A stretch of DNA of 64,000 bases. It comes from Pseudomonadota bacterium (GTDB taxonomy: Bacteria > Pseudomonadota > Gammaproteobacteria > Steroidobacterales > MnTg04). Where the stretch lies: assembly GCA_022572885.1 (NCBI GenBank), contig JACZVC010000003.1, forward strand, positions 1-64,000, given 5' to 3'. This document shows positions 13,799 to 23,866 of the stretch, one piece after another (position 1 is the first letter of the stretch; each line of letters starts with the position of its first letter). The position numbers and the translations under genes were made by a program. The notes beneath the pieces are model-generated. The model ran no database searches. It was not told the DNA's origin and was given only the letters and a program-made list of their open reading frames with translations.

Positions 13799-15664
13799 GT
13801 GGATGCCAATCAACGCTACCGCGTGCCAAACTGGGGCGAAGGCTATTTTAGGGTCGGCAGCAACGGCGACTTTGTCGTTCAGCCCGAAGCCGACGAGCAG
13901 GCGCCGGGGATCGTCCTTGCGGACGTAATTCGGGCAGCCGGCAAGCGAAATCTGAACTTGCCGTTGCTGGTGCGCTTTAACGATATCCTTAGACATCGGG
14001 TAGCATCGCTGGACCAGGCATTCAGCGATGCAATTTCAGCCTGCGAGTATTCCGCCGCCTACCATCCGATCTATCCGATCAAGGTTAACCAGCAACGCAG
14101 CGTGGTTGAGACGATCGCGGCCTGTGCAGGCGCCGGTTTTGAATGCGGTAGCAAGCCGGAATTGATGGTGGTGCTGGCAGCCTCGCAGGCTGGCGGAATC
14201 ATCGTCTGCAATGGTTACAAGGACCGCGACTATATCCGGCTTGGGCTGATCGCGATGCGTATGGGATATCGCTGTTACCTGGTCCTGGAAAAACTGTCGG
14301 AACTGGACTTGCTGATCGACGAGAGCCGGCAACTGGGCGTCCGGCCCCTGCTCGGCCTGCGCGCTCGCCTGTCCCGCATCAGCAAAGGGCACTGGCAAAA
14401 TTCCGGCGGCGAAAAATCCAAGTTCGGTTTCTCCGCCACGCAGATGATCGAGGCGATGGATCGGGTGCGCGGGGCCGGCCTGGAGGATTCGCTGCAACTC
14501 CTGCATGTGCACCTCGGGTCGCAGATATCGAGCCTCGAAGATATTGCACAAGGCGTTGAGGAAGCGGCCAGTTTTTATGCGGAATTACGCGCGCAGGGCT
14601 TTCCGGTGGCGACGCTGGATCTTGGCGGCGGCCTGGGGGTCAATTACGATGGCATGGGGAAAACGGATATTTTCTCCATGAATTACAGCCTGCGGGAGTA
14701 CGCGCAGATCCTGGTCGCGACCGTGGCAAAAAGCTGTGCGGCGGCGCGACAACCCTGTCCTGAGCTGTTTACTGAATCCGGCCGCGCGCTAACAGCGCAC
14801 CATGCCATGATGATCACGCAGGTCGTCGACCAGGAGGCCCTGCCGGCGGCCGGGTCAGCAGCACAACCAGGTTCTCTGGCTCCGGCCGTGCTGCAGCTTT
14901 TTCAACTGGCAGACACCGAGGTCAACGACAGCAACTGCAACCGTGTATACGACGATGCAAAATCAGCCATGGCCGGCGCCGTGGACGCTTTCAGTACCGG
15001 TCATATCGATCTGGGCCAACGCTCTCAGGCCGAGCAATTGGAACGACGAATCTGCTTGCGCTTGCGCGACCACCTGGAAGCGTCACCGGATCTGCAGCCA
15101 GGCCTGCTGGCCGAGCTTCGCGGAAGACTGGCCCGCCGGTTTTTTCTGAATCTTTCGGTATTCCAGTCGCTGCCCGACATCTGGGCCCTGAACCAGGTTT
15201 TTCCGATCATGCCGTTGCAGCGACTGACCGAGGAACCGAACCAGCGTGCCGTTTTGTGCGACCTGACCTGCGATTCCGATGGCAGGATAGACAGTTATAT
15301 CAACCGAAACGGTCTTGGCAATACGCTCGCGGTACACGACCTGGCTGAAAACGAGGACTACCTGCTGGGCATATTCCTGGTCGGCGCGTACCAGGAAATC
15401 CTCGGCGACATGCACAATCTTTTTGGCGACACCGATTCCGTGGATGTAGAAACAGACCCTGATGGCAGCTTCAGGCTGGTTCATGCCGAACCGGCCGATA
15501 CCGCGGGAGAAGTATTGCGTTACGTACACTTCGAAGCGGACGGACTATTGGCCGTGTTGCGGGGTAAACTGCAGGACAGCGATTTGGCGGACGAGGAAAG
15601 AACGCGGTACCTGGGACAATTTGAGGAGGTGCTGAAATCCAGCACTTATCTTGGCCACCGGTAA
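13799..15664 (+). CDS. speA: Biosynthetic arginine decarboxylase
   Basis: This PLP-dependent group IV decarboxylase makes agmatine from arginine, the first step to putrescine. Visible motifs: the PLP lysine in YPIKVNQQ, CNGYKDRDYIRLGL, SGGEKSKFG, HLGSQ, the glycine-rich GGGLGVNYDG, ESGRALTAHH and the active-site CDSDGR. The frame is open from 13529, but that would run through the divergent speE start. I chose GTG at 13799 (AGGA ten bases upstream), giving 621 aa, close to family length, with the familiar beginning RYRVPNWGEGYF. GTG at 13742 is possible. The start is therefore uncertain, the function is not. Confidence 0.9.
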   Translation: MDANQRYRVPNWGEGYFRVGSNGDFVVQPEADEQAPGIVLADVIRAAGKRNLNLPLLVRFNDILRHRVASLDQAFSDAISACEYSAAYHPIYPIKVNQQRSVVETIAACAGAGFECGSKPELMVVLAASQAGGIIVCNGYKDRDYIRLGLIAMRMGYRCYLVLEKLSELDLLIDESRQLGVRPLLGLRARLSRISKGHWQNSGGEKSKFGFSATQMIEAMDRVRGAGLEDSLQLLHVHLGSQISSLEDIAQGVEEAASFYAELRAQGFPVATLDLGGGLGVNYDGMGKTDIFSMNYSLREYAQILVATVAKSCAAARQPCPELFTESGRALTAHHAMMITQVVDQEALPAAGSAAQPGSLAPAVLQLFQLADTEVNDSNCNRVYDDAKSAMAGAVDAFSTGHIDLGQRSQAEQLERRICLRLRDHLEASPDLQPGLLAELRGRLARRFFLNLSVFQSLPDIWALNQVFPIMPLQRLTEEPNQRAVLCDLTCDSDGRIDSYINRNGLGNTLAVHDLAENEDYLLGIFLVGAYQEILGDMHNLFGDTDSVDVETDPDGSFRLVHAEPADTAGEVLRYVHFEADGLLAVLRGKLQDSDLADEERTRYLGQFEEVLKSSTYLGHR

Positions 15665-15698
15665 CGCACAGGTCTGCGGATAACGGAAACCACTGCTT

Positions 15699-16580
15699 AT
15701 GAAAACAGGATTTATCGGTCTGGGCGCCATGGGGCTGCCGATGGCCACAATCCTCCAACGGCACGGACTGCTGCACGGTGTGTGGAACCGGGGCGCCGAA
15801 AAAGCGGCTGCATTTGCGCGTGAACACGGCTGTTTGCATGCGCAGACGCCGGCAGCCCTGGCCGCGGAATGCGACGCCATCGTGCTTTGTGTATCGGCCG
15901 ATGCGGATGTAATGGCGCTTTGCCGGCAGCTAGCCGGCTCACTGCGCACCGGGGCCTTGGTAATCGATTGCTCTACCGTCGCGGCTGCGACCGCCCGGGA
16001 AGCGGCGGCCCTGCTGAAAAAACACGCCACCGGTTTCCTGGATTGCCCGGTCAGCGGCGGCACCGAGGGTGCGGTCAACGGCACGCTGGCGATCATGGTC
16101 GGCGGAGAAGTATCCGATTACCAGCAGGCCTTACCGGTACTGGAAGCCATGGGCGGCAAGATCGTTCATATGGGCCCGAGCGGCGCCGGCCAGGCGAGCA
16201 AGGCGACCAACCAGATCATGGTCGCCGGGATCAACCAGGCGGTAACCGAAGCCATGGCATTCGCAAAATCACAGGGCCTGCCGCTGGAGGACTTGATCGA
16301 TCTGTTGGGGGCGGGGGCCGCTGGCTGCTGGTTCCTCAGTCACCGCGGACCGAACATTGTGAAAGGCGAGTATCCTTTGGGATTCAAGGTTGAACTGCAC
16401 CGGAAAGACCTGGCCATATGCCGCGAGATGGCGGCAAGCAGCGGAACCAAATTGCCGCTCGTGGAAATGACCCTGCACCATTATCAGCGCTTGATAGAAG
16501 ATGGTTATCGCGATGAGGACATTTCATCGTTGTTCCGCATCAAAGAAAAAATGTTCGCCGGAGACGGGGGAAAAGGATGA
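15699..16580 (+). CDS. NAD(P)-dependent oxidoreductase, 3-hydroxyisobutyrate dehydrogenase family
   Basis: The 293-aa product is a beta-hydroxyacid dehydrogenase. It has the N-terminal dinucleotide loop FIGLGAMGLPMA, the substrate-binding DCPVSGGTEGAVNGTL, and the catalytic-lysine helix region ASKATNQIMVAGINQAVTEA. The C-terminal all-helical domain carries the usual KDLAICREMAA stretch. The family includes tartronate semialdehyde reductase, 3-hydroxyisobutyrate dehydrogenase and glyoxylate/succinic semialdehyde reductases; the exact substrate cannot be told from sequence by eye. It lies 34 bases after speA and 6 bases before algZ, so it may be part of a longer plus-strand transcript. Confidence 0.85.
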   Translation: MKTGFIGLGAMGLPMATILQRHGLLHGVWNRGAEKAAAFAREHGCLHAQTPAALAAECDAIVLCVSADADVMALCRQLAGSLRTGALVIDCSTVAAATAREAAALLKKHATGFLDCPVSGGTEGAVNGTLAIMVGGEVSDYQQALPVLEAMGGKIVHMGPSGAGQASKATNQIMVAGINQAVTEAMAFAKSQGLPLEDLIDLLGAGAAGCWFLSHRGPNIVKGEYPLGFKVELHRKDLAICREMAASSGTKLPLVEMTLHHYQRLIEDGYRDEDISSLFRIKEKMFAGDGGKG

Positions 16581-16586
16581 CAGCCA

Positions 16587-17669
16587 ATGAATGAGCCAGG
16601 CGATCAGCCCCGGGACAAGACGGCAAACGACTGCTACCTGCCCGATCTGTGTACCCAGCACAACGTGTTACTGGTCGTCCTGATGGCCCAAACGGTCGCG
16701 ATGGTATACACGCTGGCCCGTTATGGCGGCAGCGGCGGTTTCTGGCTGGAACTGGCCAATACTTCACTCTTTCTGATGTGGGCTGCGCTGACCGGTGCCG
16801 CGAGCCTGTGTTTTGTCCGGCCGTTTCTCGCCCGGGCGAGTCTGGTTACCGTCACCTTGGTGTCTTTCGTGATTATCATGGCGATCATGCTGGTGATCAC
16901 GGAAATGGCCTGGGCCGTTGGCCGCTACGCAGCGGACCTCGACCTGGTGGGCAAAGTGCTTCCCAATGAACATGGTGAGCTGCTGGTGCGAAATCTCGGT
17001 ATCGGGGCCATCGTTGCCGTCCTCATCCTGCGTTATTTTTATGTGAATTTTCAGTGGCAGCGCAATGTGGAAATGGAAGCCAGGGCGCGTGTCCACGCTC
17101 TGCAGGCACGCATCCGGCCGCATTTTCTCTTTAACAGCATGAATACGATCGCATCGCTGACCCGCAGCGACCCGGAACGGGCAGAGGAAGCCATCGAGGA
17201 TTTGTCGGACCTGTTCCGCATCAGCTTGGGCGACCCGCGTCAGCGAATACCGCTCAAGGAAGAGTTCGAAGTCTCGAGAATCTATCAGCGTATCGAACAA
17301 CTGCGGCTCGGGGAAAGACTGCGGGTCCGTTGGCTGGTCAACGACCTGCCGATGCGTGCGCTGGTCCCGGGTCTGCTGATCCAGCCATTACTGGAAAATG
17401 CGATTTACCATGGCATAGAGCCGTTACCCGAAGGCGGTGAAGTACTGATCGAAGGGTTCCGCCACAAGAATCGAATGGAGATCAGGATCAGCAATCCGCT
17501 GAGTGAGGATAACCCCCAACATAGCTATTCCGGAAACCAGCTGGCGCTGGCCAACGTCAAACAACGCCTCGAACTGGCGTACCCGGGAAAGGCCAGGGTC
17601 GATGTCGAACAAACGCCGGGCAAATACCGGATCTCGCTCTTTCTGCCAATAGTGGAAAACGAGGAATGA
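16587..17669 (+). CDS. algZ: AlgZ/FimS-type membrane sensor histidine kinase
   Basis: The 360-aa product has about four hydrophobic segments in residues 25-160, then a LytS-type kinase region: the phosphoacceptor stretch ARIRPHFLFNSMNTIASL, the RLGERLRVRW segment and the ATP-binding N-box LIQPLLENAIYHGIEPLP. There is no classic HisKA domain, as expected for the His_kinase family of AlgZ/LytS. The stop overlaps the start of the response-regulator gene (ATGA), and hemC-hemD follow, which is the algZ-algR-hemC-hemD order of Pseudomonas. In that genus the pair controls alginate, type IV pilus function and virulence; a link to the pil operon in this window is plausible but not shown. Confidence 0.88.
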   Translation: MNEPGDQPRDKTANDCYLPDLCTQHNVLLVVLMAQTVAMVYTLARYGGSGGFWLELANTSLFLMWAALTGAASLCFVRPFLARASLVTVTLVSFVIIMAIMLVITEMAWAVGRYAADLDLVGKVLPNEHGELLVRNLGIGAIVAVLILRYFYVNFQWQRNVEMEARARVHALQARIRPHFLFNSMNTIASLTRSDPERAEEAIEDLSDLFRISLGDPRQRIPLKEEFEVSRIYQRIEQLRLGERLRVRWLVNDLPMRALVPGLLIQPLLENAIYHGIEPLPEGGEVLIEGFRHKNRMEIRISNPLSEDNPQHSYSGNQLALANVKQRLELAYPGKARVDVEQTPGKYRISLFLPIVENEE

Positions 17670-18394
17670 AAATCCTCGTTGTCGATGATGAGGCCCCGGC
17701 ACGGGAACGTCTGAAACGCCTGATCGAAGAACAAGACGCATGGCAGGTCGTCGCCGAGGCGTCGAACGGCCGCGAAGCGCTTGAGCGGGCGTATGCAACG
17801 CAGCCGGACCTGGTATTGCTGGATATTCGGATGCCGGGAATGGACGGCATCGAAACCGCCCGCCACCTGGCGCAGATGGATGAACCGCCGGCGGTCATTT
17901 TCACTACAGCGTTTAACGAATACGCAGTCGAAGCATTTGATGCCAACGCAGTCGGTTATGTACTGAAACCGGTCAGGCGCGAACGCCTGGCCGACGCTTT
18001 GCAAAGGGCCGGCCGGCTGACCCGGCCACAGCTGGCGAAACTTGCGTCGCGCGACCAGCAGGCGCGCAAGCACATCAGCGCGCGCGTTCGCGGAGAATTG
18101 CGCCTGGTCGCGGTCCGGGATGTGCTTTATTTTCATGCCGACCAGAAATACGTAACGGTCCGTCACCATGATGGCGAATTGCTCATTGACGAGCCGATCA
18201 AGGAACTGGCGGACGAATTTACAGATGCCTTCGTGCGAGTTCACCGCAGCATGCTGGTATCGGTGGCCCATATCGAGGCGTTGGCGAAAAACGCAAAAGG
18301 ACATTACGAGATCAGGCTCAAGGGCCTGGAAGAATGCTTCCCGGTCAGCCGCCGGCTCGCGCCCGCTGTCGTAAAAAAACTGAGAAAAGCCTAG
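17666..18394 (+). CDS. algR: AlgR-type LytTR response regulator
   Basis: The 242-aa product has a receiver domain with the acidic start KILVVDDEAPARERL, the phosphorylation site in LVLLDIRMPGMDG, the conserved Thr in VIFTTAFNEYAVEAF and Lys in GYVLKPV. The C-terminal LytTR DNA-binding domain spans about 140-242 (VRDVLYFHADQKYVTVRHHDG, FVRVHRSMLVSVAHIEAL in two pieces). It is translationally coupled to algZ. A MITE-like inverted repeat starts at the stop codon and separates it from hemC. Confidence 0.9.
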   Translation: MKILVVDDEAPARERLKRLIEEQDAWQVVAEASNGREALERAYATQPDLVLLDIRMPGMDGIETARHLAQMDEPPAVIFTTAFNEYAVEAFDANAVGYVLKPVRRERLADALQRAGRLTRPQLAKLASRDQQARKHISARVRGELRLVAVRDVLYFHADQKYVTVRHHDGELLIDEPIKELADEFTDAFVRVHRSMLVSVAHIEALAKNAKGHYEIRLKGLEECFPVSRRLAPAVVKKLRKA

Positions 18395-18535
18395 CAGGCC
18401 GTTGAAAAACCCTCATGCGGCACAATCCGGCGTTAAAAATCGGCCCACAGTGCTCATGTACTGGCGTGTACACTGCGCTTGCTCGCCACAATTGCCTTGT
18501 CTTGCACTCGCCTGAGGCTTTTTCAACGGCCCGCT
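18393..18535. repeat. 143-bp MITE-like inverted repeat between algR and hemC
   Basis: The ends 18393-18415 and 18513-18535 match as inverted repeats at 21 of 23 positions (core GGCCGTTGAAAAA). The interior has no gene. The left end overlaps the algR stop codon. Similar 'GGCCGTTGAAAAA' elements of this size recur in many proteobacterial genomes and look like non-autonomous transposon derivatives. Confidence 0.75.
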
Positions 18536-18603
18536 AGGGTCTGGCTTATTCATGGATAACCCGGGCCAGGAGTCCGCGCGGTAGATATTATGCAGACCAG
18601 ATC

Positions 18604-19533
18604 ATGAGAACCGTACGCATAGCGACCCGCAAAAGCCGGCTGGCGATATGGCAAGCGGACTATGTGGCCGCTGCCATCGTCCAGCATTGCCCGACATTGA
18701 TTGCCGAGTTACTGCCGATGAGTACCCAGGGGGATGAAATCCTCGACCGCTCGCTGGCGAAAATCGGCGGCAAGGGGCTGTTTGTCAAGGAGCTGGAGCG
18801 GGCGTTGTTGTCGAACGAAGCGGATCTCGCTGTGCATTCGATGAAAGATGTTCCCGCCGAAATGCCGGACGGCCTTGGCATCGTCGCCATCATGCAGCGT
18901 GAAGACCCGCGGGACGCCCTGGTCAGCGACCGGGCTGACCGGATAAGCCAACTGACTGAGGGCGCGGCCGTTGGCACTTCAAGCCTGAGACGCCAGTGCC
19001 AGCTTCTGCATCTGCGCCCGGACCTCGATATCCAGCCCCTGCGCGGCAATGTCGAAACCCGGCTAAAGCGTATCGACGAAGGACAATTTCAGGCAATCAT
19101 ACTGGCGGTCGCCGGCCTGAAACGGCTTGACCTGGAACACCGGATTACCGCCAGGATCGAGCCGAGCGAGATGCTGCCGGCCATCGGCCAGGGCGCCATC
19201 GGGATTCAGTGCCGGCTGGATGACCAAGAACTCATCGAGAATCTTGCTGCGCTCAATCACGCGGACACCAAGACCCGGGTCGATGCTGAACGCGGCTTTA
19301 GCCGGCGGCTCGGCGGCAGTTGCCAATCGCCGATTGCTGGTTACGCGGTTCTCGATGGAGATAAGCTTGTTATGACCGGCCGGGTGGGCATGCCCGATGG
19401 CAGCCTGATCATCGAAGGCAGCAGGACGGGCGCTCGCAAGGATGCAGAACGCATCGGTGCCGGTCTGGCGGAAGAGCTGCTGGAAAAAGGGGCGGCGGAT
19501 ATCCTCAGGCAACTCAAGGGAACGATGTTGTGA
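18604..19533 (+). CDS. hemC: Hydroxymethylbilane synthase (porphobilinogen deaminase)
   Basis: The 309-aa enzyme polymerises four porphobilinogen units into hydroxymethylbilane in tetrapyrrole synthesis. Typical motifs are present: [60 protein letters not shown] and the dipyrromethane-cofactor cysteine in [11 protein letters not shown]. The length is standard. The stop overlaps the start of hemD by four bases, so the two are coupled. Confidence 0.96.
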   Translation: MRTVRIATRKSRLAIWQADYVAAAIVQHCPTLIAELLPMSTQGDEILDRSLAKIGGKGLFVKELERALLSNEADLAVHSMKDVPAEMPDGLGIVAIMQREDPRDALVSDRADRISQLTEGAAVGTSSLRRQCQLLHLRPDLDIQPLRGNVETRLKRIDEGQFQAIILAVAGLKRLDLEHRITARIEPSEMLPAIGQGAIGIQCRLDDQELIENLAALNHADTKTRVDAERGFSRRLGGSCQSPIAGYAVLDGDKLVMTGRVGMPDGSLIIEGSRTGARKDAERIGAGLAEELLEKGAADILRQLKGTML

Positions 19534-20291
19534 GCAGCCTCAACGGCGCAGGCGTGCTGATCACCAGGCCTGGACACCAGTCAGCCGAGCTCGCCAGGCT
19601 GGTCGAAAAAGCCGGTGGCGTTCCGGTGCTTTTCCCAGCGATAGAAATCGAGCCTGCCGCCAGCGCGAGCGTATTGCTCTCGAGATTCCATGCGCTCTCC
19701 AGACCCGACCTGGCGATCGTTATTTCAAGCAACGCGGCGAATTACGGCGAACCCGTGCTGGCGACGATTATCGATCAGGACATCAGACTGGCAGCCATTG
19801 GGCCAGCCACAGCGAGAACCATGAAACACCTGGGTTGCCGGCCCGGCATCGCGCCGGCGAGCGGTTTCAACAGCGAGGCCCTGCTTGCCGAAGACGAGTT
19901 CCGCGATATGGCGGGGCAGCGCGTACTCATCCTGCGCGCGCATGGCGGTCGGGAGCTACTCGGCGATACCTTGCGGCAAAGGGGCGCGATCGTGGACTAC
20001 CTGGAAGTCTATCGGCGCGTCCTGCCTCAGCCGAGCACGGGCGAAGTCGAAAAAATCGAATCGCTGTGGGCCCAGGGCGGCATTCGCTTTGTCGCGGCAA
20101 ACAGCGTCGAGACCCTGGACAATCTGGTCAGATTGCTGACCCAGGATGGCCAGCGGCTCCTGAGGGCCAGCCGGATCGTAACCATAAGCGAACGGGTGGT
20201 CCGCAAGGCCGAACAAATCGGGATAGCAGCGCCGGCGCTGCTCGCCGGATTGCCAAAAGACCAGGCCATGCTAGACATCATGCTTGCATGA
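19530..20291 (+). CDS. hemD: Uroporphyrinogen-III synthase
   Basis: The 253-aa enzyme cyclises hydroxymethylbilane with inversion of ring D. HemD proteins vary strongly, but the layout fits: [19 protein letters not shown] at the start, FPAIEIEPA, then [42 protein letters not shown], and a C-terminal segment [15 protein letters not shown]. Position between hemC and hemX supports the call. No fusion to hemX or to a methyltransferase is seen. Confidence 0.92.
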   Translation: MSSLNGAGVLITRPGHQSAELARLVEKAGGVPVLFPAIEIEPAASASVLLSRFHALSRPDLAIVISSNAANYGEPVLATIIDQDIRLAAIGPATARTMKHLGCRPGIAPASGFNSEALLAEDEFRDMAGQRVLILRAHGGRELLGDTLRQRGAIVDYLEVYRRVLPQPSTGEVEKIESLWAQGGIRFVAANSVETLDNLVRLLTQDGQRLLRASRIVTISERVVRKAEQIGIAAPALLAGLPKDQAMLDIMLA

Positions 20292-20467
20292 GCCAGCATG
20301 CAGCCAGGCAATGTGGTCAAGGCCGGTCAAATCGGTCGCCAGAATCAACCCGCAAAAAACCACTCCACAGGTCATTATGGCTAGGCGCCGCCAAGGATAT
20401 CTAACCCGCATATTTCACCGGGGCGGTGGCCGCCTGGTCAAAAAAGCAATACAGTCATTACAAGAAC

Positions 20468-21613
20468 ATGACCGGTGCCGCGATGAGCAAACCCTCCACG
20501 ACCCAATCGAAACCCGTCACGAAAAAAAGCCTGGCGACCGGAAACGGAGCCTCGCAGGAACAATCCCGGTCTGGCGGGCGACCGGTTTTGTGGACAATCA
20601 TTGTGCTTGTGGCGCTGGTCACGGGCGGCGCAGGCGGGTCGTATTATTTATACAGGCTCCTGGATGTCAGCAAGAGCCAGGCCGAACAATCCGGTGCGGC
20701 GATCACGGCCACCCAATCCGATCTGGGTAATCTGCAGAAGTCGTTTGGCGAGCTTCGGCGAATTTTGCCGGATATGGTCAAGGAGCAACAGGCCGCCGAC
20801 AAGGAAATGCAAGAACAACTCGATGTCCTGAACGATGGGATGCGACAGCTGCATACGCTGCTGTTGGCCCAGCAAAAAAAGCTGGCGGCGATGGGTAGCA
20901 GCGAAATTTCGACGCAACGCGCCTGGCTGCGGGCGGAGGTTGTTTTCCTGCTTCGCATTGCCAACCAGCGGCTCAGCCTGCTCGCTGACCGCGACGGCGC
21001 GATAAAGGCTTTGCAAATCGCGGACCGGCGGCTGGCCGATTTTGGCACCCCGGCGTTCACGCCGGTGCGTGCGGAAATCGCCGATGAAATCCGGTCGCTA
21101 CAGGCGGTGACGATAACCGACATCGGCGGCATGAGCCATCGACTGGCCGGCTTTGCTGGTTCCGTACAGTCGCTGCCGCTAGCGGATTCCGTCGGCCCGC
21201 AGTCGCCCGGCATCGAGAAAACCGGCACCAGCGACGGCTGGAGCATCGACCGCGCAATCGACAAAATGAAACAAGCATTTGGCGGCATGGTCAGGATCAG
21301 CCGTAGCGATGAGGAAATCACACCGGTACTGGCGCCGAAAGAGCGCTTCTTTCTTCGCCGGAACCTGGAATTGCAGTTCGAAATGGCTCGCCTGTCTGCG
21401 ATCCAACGGGACCAGGAAAATTTCGAGCAAAGCCTGGACCAGGCAACTGCATGGATACGCCGGTATTTTGACGCCGATAATCCCGATGTCGCCGAAATCC
21501 TCACGGCAATCACTTCGCTGAGAATGACTGATCTATCCCCGCAATTGCCCGAGATCTCGGGCTCGCTGATACTGATGCTGGGCGCCACCGAAGGGCCCGG
21601 GGAGACCTTGTGA
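20468..21613 (+). CDS. hemX: HemX-like membrane protein
   Basis: The product of about 381 aa has a polar N-terminus, one TM helix (WTIIVLVALVTGGAGGSYYL) and a periplasmic-type region of coiled coil (residues about 70-140) and helical domains, ending in LPEISGSLILML. This is the form of the HemX family (once called uroporphyrin-III C-methyltransferase, although the catalytic domain is absent). Its function is unclear. Starts at 20426 (GTG), 20468 or 20483 are possible and none has a good ribosome binding site. The stop overlaps hemY by ATGA. Confidence 0.85.
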   Translation: MTGAAMSKPSTTQSKPVTKKSLATGNGASQEQSRSGGRPVLWTIIVLVALVTGGAGGSYYLYRLLDVSKSQAEQSGAAITATQSDLGNLQKSFGELRRILPDMVKEQQAADKEMQEQLDVLNDGMRQLHTLLLAQQKKLAAMGSSEISTQRAWLRAEVVFLLRIANQRLSLLADRDGAIKALQIADRRLADFGTPAFTPVRAEIADEIRSLQAVTITDIGGMSHRLAGFAGSVQSLPLADSVGPQSPGIEKTGTSDGWSIDRAIDKMKQAFGGMVRISRSDEEITPVLAPKERFFLRRNLELQFEMARLSAIQRDQENFEQSLDQATAWIRRYFDADNPDVAEILTAITSLRMTDLSPQLPEISGSLILMLGATEGPGETL

Positions 21614-22806
21614 AAACCAGCATCCTTCTGCTTCTGGCCCTCGCCGCAGGAGCGCTGATTGCCCAGTTCCTGTTGCAGGATGCCGGCTACGTGCTAATTA
21701 GTTTTCAAGGCTACCGGATCGAATTCTCGGTGCCGATGATGATTTTATTGCTGGTGATTGGGTATTTGCTGATACGCCTGATCTTCCGCGTCATCCAGGC
21801 ACCGAAAAAACTGGGCGAGGCGGCAGGCCGTGTCAGGCAGCGTCGCGCGAGCAAACATTTCACGCGCGGCCTGATCGCGATGGCCGAGGGTAATTGGGCG
21901 CGGGGCGAACGCATGCTGACCCGCGGCATTCGCAACAGTGAAACACCCATGCTCAACTACCTGGCTGCGGCGCGCGCCGCGCAAAACCAGGGACAGCACC
22001 GGCGGCGCGACCGCTGGCTGGAGATGGCAAGAGAGCATTTACCGGATTCCGCCGGCGCGGTATTGCTGGCACAGGCGGGATTCCAGACCGATGAGAAACA
22101 GTATGCCGAAGCGCTGAAAACCCTGGCGAAATTACCCGGCGACCACGGCGGGCCAGGCCAGGCGCTGGAATTGAAGACCCTGGTTTACCGGCAGACCGGC
22201 GACTGGGGCAGCCTCAAAGAACTCCTGCCGGCGCTGCGCCGGCGGGGCAAGAAAAATGAGGCGCTTGCCGGGCTGGAACAGCTCGCCTTTAGCGGCCTGA
22301 TGCAACAGGCGGCGAGCAAAAAAGACACCGCCATGCTCGACAGTCTTTGGCAGGAAATGCCTGGCCGGCTCAGGTCGGATATTTCGATCCTGCGCGCCTA
22401 CTTCGGCGGCCTGATCGCCGGTGGCCGTCACGGTCTGGAGGCGCGGCTGCGCAAAGCCATCAAGACTGGATGGGATGCCCGGCTGATCGAACTGTACGGA
22501 CAACTGGAAACGCCGGCGGCAAGCCGAATAAAAAGAGTCGAAGGCTGGCTGCTGGAACGCAGTGAGGACCCTGAGCTGCTGAAAACCGCTGGCTTCCTTT
22601 GTATGCAGGAAAAACTCTGGGGAAAAGCCCGCAGTTATCTGGAAAGCAGTGTCGGCATCCGTCCTGACCCGGCAACCTACCAGCTTTACGGCCAGCTGCT
22701 CGAACGGCTCGGCGAGTCGGTTGGGGCGGCAGAGGCCTTTCGTCACGGCCTCGGGCTGGTCAGTCCTGCCAGTCTGCCGGCGCTGGAAAAACTTCCTGCG
22801 TCTTAG
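21610..22806 (+). CDS. hemY: HemY, TPR-containing haem-synthesis-associated protein
   Basis: The 398-aa product has two N-terminal membrane segments (ILLLLALAAGALIAQFLL and VPMMILLLVIGYLLIRLI) followed by TPR-like helical hairpins, including RASKHFTRGLIAMAEGNW, NYLAAARAAQNQGQHRRRD and LYGQLLERLGESVGAAEAF. This is the proteobacterial HemY/YjeR-type protein, unrelated to the protoporphyrinogen oxidase HemY of Gram-positives. It is translationally coupled to hemX. The role is not firmly known. Confidence 0.9.
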   Translation: MKTSILLLLALAAGALIAQFLLQDAGYVLISFQGYRIEFSVPMMILLLVIGYLLIRLIFRVIQAPKKLGEAAGRVRQRRASKHFTRGLIAMAEGNWARGERMLTRGIRNSETPMLNYLAAARAAQNQGQHRRRDRWLEMAREHLPDSAGAVLLAQAGFQTDEKQYAEALKTLAKLPGDHGGPGQALELKTLVYRQTGDWGSLKELLPALRRRGKKNEALAGLEQLAFSGLMQQAASKKDTAMLDSLWQEMPGRLRSDISILRAYFGGLIAGGRHGLEARLRKAIKTGWDARLIELYGQLETPAASRIKRVEGWLLERSEDPELLKTAGFLCMQEKLWGKARSYLESSVGIRPDPATYQLYGQLLERLGESVGAAEAFRHGLGLVSPASLPALEKLPAS

Positions 22807-22818
22807 CCCGTAGGTACG

Positions 22819-23832
22819 CTAGTCGAGCGCATATTCGAACGAATCAAAATGTAACTGATCCTCCGGCAGACCATGCACGGCGAAATCCACGCGCGCGGCG
22901 TCGATCAACTGCGGAGGGCCGCTCAGGTAAACCTGGCGACCCGATAAATCAGGGTATGCTTCCAGCACAGCCTCGTGTACCCAGCCTTTGGCGCCGGCCC
23001 AGTTATCCTGGTCAGCAGCCACCGACAACACCGGTGTATAACGCAGGGTCGGCCAATCCCGCACCCACTCGCGAATCAGACCGTCTTCATACAAGTCGAT
23101 TTCCTGGCGCGCCCCCCAGAACAGATGCATGGGCCGCTTCAGGCCTAGCCGGAACACATGCCGCAACATGCTCTTGATCGGCGCGAAACCCGTACCGCCA
23201 GCAACGAAAATGATCGGGCGTGCAACCTTCTCATCCAGAAAAAACCCACCCAGCGGGCCTTCCAGGCGCAGCAGGGCCTTTTCCTGGCACTCACCGAAAA
23301 CCCAGCCGCTGAAACGCCCATCCGGCACCTGGCGCACATGGATTTCCAGAGGATCGGCATCATGCGGTGGCGAGGCGATCGAAAAACTCCTCCGTTTCCC
23401 GTCCCGCAGCAGGAAATCAACATATTGGCCGGCGCGAAAAAGAAAAGGCTCGACCGATGGCAGTTTCAAAAACAAGGCCATGACATCGGGCGCCAACTGC
23501 TTCATGCGCTGAACCCTGCACGGCACGCGATGGGTAGTGATCCCTGGGCCCGGATCGAGTTCGCGGACCTCGATTTCCAGGTCGACGCTGGTTTTGGCCT
23601 GGCAAAGCAACACCCGACCGGCCGGTCCGTCCGCGGGCAACAAGCCGATCGGCGGCCCATGCAAGTAGCTGCACTCTCCGTTGATGATTCTCGCCAGGCA
23701 GGAGCGGCAACTCCCGCCACGACAGGAATGCGGCAACTGAATGCCCTGCCTCAGCGCGGCGATCAGGATGCTTTCGCCCTGCTCCACACTGAACTTCCGG
23801 CCGGACGGCCTGAGTACGACGTTGCTGGTCAT
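22819..23832 (-). CDS. 2Fe-2S/FAD oxidoreductase (CDP-6-deoxyglucoseen reductase-like)
   Basis: The 337-aa product joins an N-terminal plant-type ferredoxin domain to a ferredoxin-NADP reductase module. The cluster cysteines are in HSCRGGSCRSCLA and a fourth in VLLCQAKT. FAD binding is seen in RSFSIASPP, and NAD(P)H binding in IIFVAGGTGFAPIKSM and FWGARQEIDLY. It resembles AscD/phenol-hydroxylase reductase-type electron donors. In Gammaproteobacteria such a gene near ubiD is common, often annotated as CDP-6-deoxy-delta-3,4-glucoseen reductase; the true acceptor is not known from sequence. It is followed by or cotranscribed with the ParA-like gene upstream on the same strand. Confidence 0.85.
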   Translation of the reverse strand: MTSNVVLRPSGRKFSVEQGESILIAALRQGIQLPHSCRGGSCRSCLARIINGECSYLHGPPIGLLPADGPAGRVLLCQAKTSVDLEIEVRELDPGPGITTHRVPCRVQRMKQLAPDVMALFLKLPSVEPFLFRAGQYVDFLLRDGKRRSFSIASPPHDADPLEIHVRQVPDGRFSGWVFGECQEKALLRLEGPLGGFFLDEKVARPIIFVAGGTGFAPIKSMLRHVFRLGLKRPMHLFWGARQEIDLYEDGLIREWVRDWPTLRYTPVLSVAADQDNWAGAKGWVHEAVLEAYPDLSGRQVYLSGPPQLIDAARVDFAVHGLPEDQLHFDSFEYALD

Positions 23833-23866
23833 CCCGACATTCGCCTGTTAATGCCGGCAGCTCCAA

